Positions 59,388 through 64,000 of a stretch of DNA of 64,000 nt are shown one piece after another. Within the stretch, counting starts at the first letter, position 1. Every line of letters begins with the position of its first letter. This DNA comes from Okapia johnstoni (Eukaryota > Chordata > Mammalia > Artiodactyla > Giraffidae). A program made the translations under genes and the position numbers. The notes beneath the pieces are model-generated. The model was not told the DNA's origin. It did no database searches and worked only from the letters and a program-made list of their open reading frames with translations. The stretch is taken from NCBI GenBank assembly GCA_024291935.2, contig CM044314.1, positions 26,448,001 through 26,512,000 of the forward strand. The letters run 5' to 3'.

Positions 59388-59720
59388 TGGTGTGCTTAGT
59401 TATTGAGTTGTGTCAAACTCTTTGTGACCCTATGGACTGCAGCCTGTCAGGCTCCTCTGTCCATAGGGATTCTCCAGGCAAGAATAGTGGAGTGGGTTTC
59501 CATGCCCTCCTCCTCCAGGGGATCTTCCCAACCCAGGGATCAAACCCAGGTCTCCCACATTACAGGCAGCTTCTTTACCAACTGAGCCACCAGGGAAGCC
59601 CAAGAATACTGGAATGGGTAGCCTATCCTTTCTCCAAAGAATCTTCCTGACCAGGAATTGAACTGGGGTCTCCAGCATTGCTGGTGGATTCTTTACCAGC
59701 TGAGCTATCAGGGAAGCCTA
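59388..59720 (-). repeat. Two tandem Bov-tA SINEs, antisense
   Basis: 59388-59600 is a complete copy (GGTGTGCTTAGTTATTGAGT to ACTGAGCCACCAGGGAAGCC). 59604-59717 is a 3'-truncated second copy (AATACTGGAATGGGTAGCC to GAGCTATCAGGGAAGCC). Same arrangement as at 58495-58790. Confidence 0.87.
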
Positions 59721-60214
59721 TGCTTCACATATGGACTACCTATTCCCCAAAATGGAAGATATTTCTACATAATTTCAAAGTGTAATCATATAACTTCTCT
59801 CCTAATGATGTTACATATAATTTTAATATATGTAAAATGTGAAAATGCTTAACAGTATAGTTATCGGTATTTTAAACTTTTTCTTTTATTGAAATCATGT
59901 GTATTTTATTAGAGTTTCTAGCCTGAACATTGCATTTAAAGGTGAGAGAAAATAAATTGATATAAGTGAACTTCTTGTCATCTTAATCTTAGCCTGACAT
60001 TTAGATAAGTCACTCTCAAATAAACAAAATGTCAAAGAATATTTGAATTTCTTTAATCTAAGGCGCCAACTGGACAACTCCCATGTATCCTCTATTCAAA
60101 ACAAGACCTACTCAATGTTAACCAGATTTACTGTGATATTTTGCAGTTTATACAGATATCAAATCACTGTGTTGTACAACTGAAACGATTATATGTCAAT
60201 TATACCTCAATACT
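59721..60214. other. Intergenic; short L1-like end at about 60150-60213
   Basis: AATCACTGTGTTGTACAACT and TATATGTCAATTATACCTCA resemble an old L1 3' end. Nothing else assigned. Confidence 0.4.
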
Positions 60215-61355
60215 GTTGCCAAAATCTTGGCTCTCTGTGCACCAGTGCCAAACAGAAATATGGAGACAAGTTATGGAGAAGAAAGAAAGAATAGTTTTTT
60301 ACTTTGCCAGGCAAAGGGGGAACACAGTAGGCTAGTGCAAGAACTGTGCCCTGCTCTCTGGTGAGTAGAGAAAGGTTATATAGTCAGGAGTATGCGATAA
60401 AGATCAAGGCAGTAACAGTCTTGTATTCTTTCTTCTGAAAACTTTCAAGAGCGTGTGGCCGCTGACAAGCAGGGTCTTAGGTGGTCCAGTTTCCTAATCT
60501 TGATAAGCCTCAGTTCAGTTCAGTCGTTCAGTTGTGTCTGACTCTTTGTGACCCCATGGACTGCAGCGCGCCAGGCTTCCCTGTCCATCATCAACTCCCG
60601 GAGTTTACTCAAACTCATGTCCATTGAGTCAGTGATGCCATCCAACCATCTCATCCTCTGTCGTCCCCTTCTCCTGCCTTCAATCTCTCCCAGCACAAGG
60701 GTCTTTTCCAAGAGTCAGTTCTTTGCATCAGGTGGCCAAAGTATTGGAGTTTCAGCTTCAACATCAGTCCTTCCAATGAATATTCAGGACTGATTTCTTT
60801 TAGGATGTATTGGTTGGATCTCCTTGCAATCCAAGGGACTCTCAAGAATCTTCTCCCAACACCATAGTTCAAAAGCATCAATTCTTCAGCACTCAGCTTT
60901 CTTTATAGTTCAACTCTCACATCCATACACGACTCCTGGAAAACCATAGCCTTGACTAAATAGACCTTTGTTGGCAAAGTAATGTCTCTGCTTTTTAATA
61001 TGCTGTCTAGGTTGGTCATAAGTTTTCTTCCAAGGAGTAAGCGTCTTTTTAACTTCATGGCTGCAGTCACCATGTGCAACTAAAATAAAGTCTGTCAGTT
61101 TCCACTGTTTCCCCATCAATTTGCCATGAAGTGATAAGTCTCTCTGGTCCTTTAATCTTGCTTCAGGTGGTTTCCTCGCTCTTCCTCCTTTCTCTAGCAA
61201 CTGTTCTGCCATTTGGAACTGAGAGAAAGTCATGGAGGCCGGAGTCTTGCCTATAAGAAATGGGGGACATGAAGGCCTCCATGCCCAGGAGTCCCACAGG
61301 GCTCTGCTCGGCATCAAGACAACAAAACAAAAACCAAGACCTACTCTTGTAAAAT
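60215..61355 (-). mobile_element. Probable LTR, antisense, interrupted by a BovB
   Basis: The left part (GTGCACCAGTGCC, TATGGAGACAAGTTATGG, ACTTTGCCAGGCAAAGGGGG, AACACAGTAGGCTAGTGC) is the reverse complement of the LTR-like right end seen at 20.4-20.56 kb. The element is split by a BovB fragment at 60511-61131 and may resume to about 61355. Family not named; no coding capacity. Confidence 0.5.
60511..61131 (-). mobile_element. 5'-truncated BovB, antisense, with TSD
   Basis: CAGTTCAGTTCAGTCGTTCA start, then the BovB ORF2 C-terminal region in reverse. Near-perfect duplication TGATAAGCCT (60501-60510) / TGATAAGTCT (61132-61141) shows insertion into the LTR-like element. ORF2 is broken. Confidence 0.9.
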
Positions 61356-61361
61356 GACTGC

Positions 61362-61637
61362 TGCTGCTGCTGCTAAGTCACTTCAGTCGTGTCCGACTCT
61401 GTGCGACCCCAAAGACGGCAGCCCACTGGGCTCCCCTGTCCCTGGGATTCTCCAGGCAAGAACACTGGAGTGGGTTGCCATTTCCTTCTCCAATGCATGA
61501 AAGGGAAAAGTGAAAGTGAAGTCGCTCAGTCGTGTCTGACTCTTAGCGACCCCATGGACTGCAGCCTACCAGGCTCCTCCATCCATGGGATTTTCCAGGC
61601 AAGAGTACTGGAGTGGGGTGCCATTGCCTTCTCCGTG
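61362..61637 (-). repeat. BovA2 SINE
   Basis: CTGCTGCTGCTGCTAAGTCA, GTGTCCGACTCTGTGCGACC, two tandem BovA units with AAAAGTGAAAGTGAAGTCGC between them, ending GGGTGCCATTGCCTTCTCC. Confidence 0.92.
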
Positions 61638-62990
61638 TAAAATGACAGATAGTCTTAAAAAAGGGCAGCCTTTCTATCACTGAGTCCCAGTTCCGTGTGA
61701 AAGGCCTCCTCTTCTCCGTCAAAACAGAGGAGGTGGGATGGGAGGTTTCTGCTTGTCTAGGCTCTGTCTGCGCCAGTACTGCACAGCCTCCCAACTCTCT
61801 TGCTTCTTTGCTACCCTTACAGACAACATGCAGACCATTTTAAATTTAAGGCCTTCCCTGACTGATTGATTTCCTTATGGGAAAAGGGGAGAATGAACAT
61901 GATTACTAAGTTTCAGGTCTAAGTGGCAGACGTCTAGTTCCAGACGGTTCAAAAGCCACTGCTAGGCAGACAGGGCTTTCCCCCAACCCCCATTCCTCCT
62001 AATTAGTAGTGCTTTAGGTAAAGGCCTTCAACAGTAGAAGTCAGTGTCCCTCTGGGAGGTACTTCATGGAAATTTGCATTTCTGAGCGGCTTCCTAGGGA
62101 ACTGACTCAAATTCATCTTTTTCTTCTAGAGGCTGGCAGCAATTGCAGTGTAAAACGTTAAAATACTGGTGAAAAATTAGGAATACCTTGCAAGATGTAG
62201 AATTTGGGGATACAAAATCTAAATACTGCCCTCCAGTCTTGTCAACCTTTCCCATGCCATCACGAAAATTTAAAGGCCTTCCAAAATGAGCTTTGGTTAA
62301 GTTCTAGAAAGACCAGGCATTATTTTAACCCAGTAGAAAAAAAAAAAAGGGAATATAATTTTACAGTTTGCCTGATAAAAGGTAAAGGATTAAATCCGTC
62401 ACTTGCCTCAATACTTCAATATTGATTTTACTTCAGTATTGAATATAGTATTGTACCTAAGGACCTGTCGATACCTTAGGTTAAAAAAAACAAAAACAAA
62501 ACTTAGCACCTGGCATGCATAACTACTGAGTCAATTTGGATGCAGGATTCCGAGATGAAGGACTTTGAGGTGCAAACCATTATGGCATATCGTTGTTTCT
62601 ACGGTCGATTTTTTTGGCTTCTTATGAAGTCCTTGCCTGGTCTATTTGAATTGTGGGCATAGGTCAGAATAAAATAAATAAAAAGAGTGTAGGTGATTTA
62701 ATAGTTACTAAGTTCTGAAATCAAGTCTACCTTAAGTCTAATAATAACAGCAGACAATTTAAGGAGTTCATACTCTTCCAAGCCAGTAGCCATGGCAAGA
62801 GCCCCTTTCACTCGGCATAATTACAGGGAAAGTGAAGAAAAAATATATATACATGCCAAGAACTGGAGTTAAGTTGTTAGGCTGTGTAAAGCTTCGGTGA
62901 CTCTCTAAAGGAAGTTCGGAAGTGGGGTCTAGGCACTCCAGTAACACAGAAGAAGCAGAAAAGTAGGGGAGGTTGCCGAGGGTCACGAGC
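61638..62990. other. Intergenic between repeats and the CDC14B promoter
   Basis: Mostly unique-looking DNA with no recognised repeat or conserved exon. Small ORFs are unsupported. Confidence 0.45.
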
Positions 62991-63075
62991 ACACTTTTAT
63001 CTTTCATTGGCGGAACCACTCAGACTTTTCTTTATGGCGTCACCAACTACCTGCCGGTAGAAAAGCCCCGTCTAC

Positions 63076-63085
63076 GTGACGTCAC
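63076..63085 (+). promoter_or_regulatory. CRE palindrome (GTGACGTCAC)
   Basis: A perfect 10-bp palindrome containing the consensus CREB/ATF site TGACGTCA at 63077-63084, followed by a CACGCCCC GC-box-like string and by CCAAT 11 bases downstream. CREB/ATF binding is inferred from the match. Confidence 0.6.
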
Positions 63086-63580
63086 GCCCCGCTAACCAAT
63101 GAAAGGCCTCAGTCTGCGGGCCCCGAGGAGGTTTGTGGGCCCTTTTTTGTGAATGAAGCTCCACGGAACAGCACTCCTGGGGTCTCCAGGAGCCGCGGCC
63201 CGCTGTGCTCTGGCGCCTCGGCTGCAGCGTCCGTGGCCGCGGTGGGCGCGCGCGGTTATCCCGGGCAGCTCCAGCCGCTGGCGGCAGCACCTTCGTCTCG
63301 GCCGCGCCAGCGGGCTGCGGGCACCTGGGGGCGGGCTGGGGGGCGCCGGCAGCGGCAGGAGGCGCTGTAACGAGGGCTGCTGCGCGGGTCCCGCGGCGGC
63401 CGCAGGAGGGAGCGGGGCAGGCGCGGTGGGCCAGGCCCCTCCTCCGGCTCTCGCGCGGCCACGTCCCGCCGGGCTCCGCCAGCGCCTGCCGTCGCCGCAG
63501 CGCCGCTCCGCGCCCGCCGCCCCGAGCGCCCGCGCGCGGGGTTGGCGGGGGCTTCGTCGGGCTAGTGGGCGCGCGAGGCC

Positions 63581-63598
63581 ATGGTCGTGGTCCCCTGA
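63581..63598 (+). other. Five-codon uORF in the CDC14B 5' UTR
   Basis: GCCATGG begins a Met-Val-Val-Val-Pro-stop open frame (TGA at 63596-63598). Its context is better than or equal to that of the main ATG 18 bases downstream. Confidence 0.6.
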
Positions 63599-63616
63599 CG
63601 GGCCGCGGCCGCCTCC

Positions 63617-63776
63617 ATGAAGCGGAAGAGCGAGCGGCGGCCGAACTGGGCCGCCGCGCCCCCCTGTTCGCGGCGGTGCTCGTCGTCCTCACCGGGAGTG
63701 AAGAAGAGCCGCAGCTCCACGTCGCAGGAACTGCACCACCTGGACCGGCAGGACGATCTGTACCTGGATATCTCCG
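63617..63776 (+). CDS. CDC14B: CDC14B coding exon 1 (partial gene)
   Basis: Fifty-three codons plus one base from ATG 63617 to the GTGAGC donor at 63777. The product begins [20 protein letters not shown] and ends with DDLYLDIS, closely matching the N-terminus of human CDC14B. CDC14B is a dual-specificity Ser/Thr/Tyr phosphatase of mitotic exit, DNA-damage checkpoint and nucleolar control; its basic N-terminal segment, seen here as MKRK and RR clusters with a Ser-rich stretch, is known to influence nucleolar and microtubule targeting. The catalytic domain is encoded by later exons outside the window. The ATG is in the same sense as PRXL2C, which lies 10.5 kb upstream. Confidence 0.93.
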
Positions 63777-64000
63777 GTGAGCCGGCAAGCGAGAGCATGG
63801 CGGGGCGCCCGGGACACGCGGCACCCGGCTCGGGGGGTCCTAGCCCACCCACCCAGGGCAGTAGAGGCGTCTCCCAGGGCCCGACTGACACGCCTCCATG
63901 CCACCCCTTAAAACCACTAGTCGGCCACACCCCCTTCAGGAGCCTGGCTCTGGGAGCGCCCCCCAACCCCGAGTTTCCATCTGCGTTTGTTGAGAGCTGT
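63777..64000 (+). other. CDC14B: CDC14B intron 1 (start)
   Basis: Begins with GTGAGC at 63777. GC-rich, no further exon before the window ends. Confidence 0.8.

Larger units (their letters stand above)
63000..63900 (+). promoter_or_regulatory. CDC14B: CDC14B CpG-island promoter
   Basis: A strongly GC- and CpG-rich block from about 63060 to 63900 covers the 5' UTR, exon 1 and the intron 1 start. Upstream of it sit an inverted CCAAT (ATTGG at 63006-63010), a CRE and a direct CCAAT (63096-63100). No TATA box is present. Confidence 0.8.

Noticed and set aside
63072..63824. 250-codon minus-strand ORF and 191-codon plus-strand ORF in the CDC14B CpG island
   Set aside because: GC-rich DNA lacks stop codons by chance. 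CDC14B exon 1 is in a different frame and explains the region.
1..64000. Search for a bacterial-type defence, toxin or secondary-metabolite system
   Set aside because: All features point to a ruminant nuclear genome; no operons, Shine-Dalgarno-led genes or prokaryotic families were seen.

Overview
The window is vertebrate nuclear DNA from a bovid ruminant (cattle or a close relative). The evidence is the repeat content: BovB (RTE-type) LINEs, tRNA-Glu-derived Bov-tA and BovA2 SINEs, CHR-type artiodactyl SINEs and bovine-type L1 (L1_BT) are present in many copies, and the recognisable genes are split by GT-AG introns. There is no bacterial, plasmid or phage signal. Most long open frames are retrotransposon coding regions or reading-frame shadows.

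Two host genes can be supported, both on the + strand. PRXL2C (AAED1; peroxiredoxin-like 2C) has six coding exons between 35428 and 53160. Only the first coding exon of CDC14B (dual-specificity phosphatase) is present, at 63617-63776; the rest lies beyond the right edge. The order PRXL2C then CDC14B on one strand matches human 9q22. Both genes start in CpG-rich promoters (about 35.16-35.66 kb and 63.06-63.9 kb).

Layout: 1-8.7 kb is intergenic, with old L1 pieces, Bov-tA, MIR, a short BovB insertion and two L1_BT 3' ends carrying target-site duplications. 9.0-16.48 kb is a nearly full-length but inactive L1_BT, with a long 5' UTR containing three 147-bp tandem units, a broken ORF1 and a broken ORF2. 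16.49-18.42 kb is a head-to-head inverted pair of BovB 3' ends. 18.6-21.1 kb is an ancient antisense ERVL-type pol remnant with an LTR in it. 21.9-34.8 kb is intergenic, with L1, LTR and SINE fragments. 34.9-53.2 kb (3' UTR perhaps to 54.45 kb) is PRXL2C; its introns hold an Hsmar1-like mariner, a MER20-like element, a nearly complete BovB, a triple nest (L1, CHR SINE, BovA2) and a young BovB. 55.4-57.4 kb is an inverted BovB. 57.4-61.6 kb is SINE and LTR rich. 63.0-64.0 kb is the CDC14B promoter, exon 1 and start of intron 1.

The most notable observation concerns PRXL2C exon 1. The conserved protein frame is intact through all exons and splice phases, but the well-placed ATG at 35428 is out of frame with it by an apparent 5-base insertion. 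I found no new multi-gene system. The remaining points of interest are transposon architecture, promoter and uORF features of CDC14B, and a strong 3'-UTR hairpin in PRXL2C. Family names for repeats come from recognition, not a database search.
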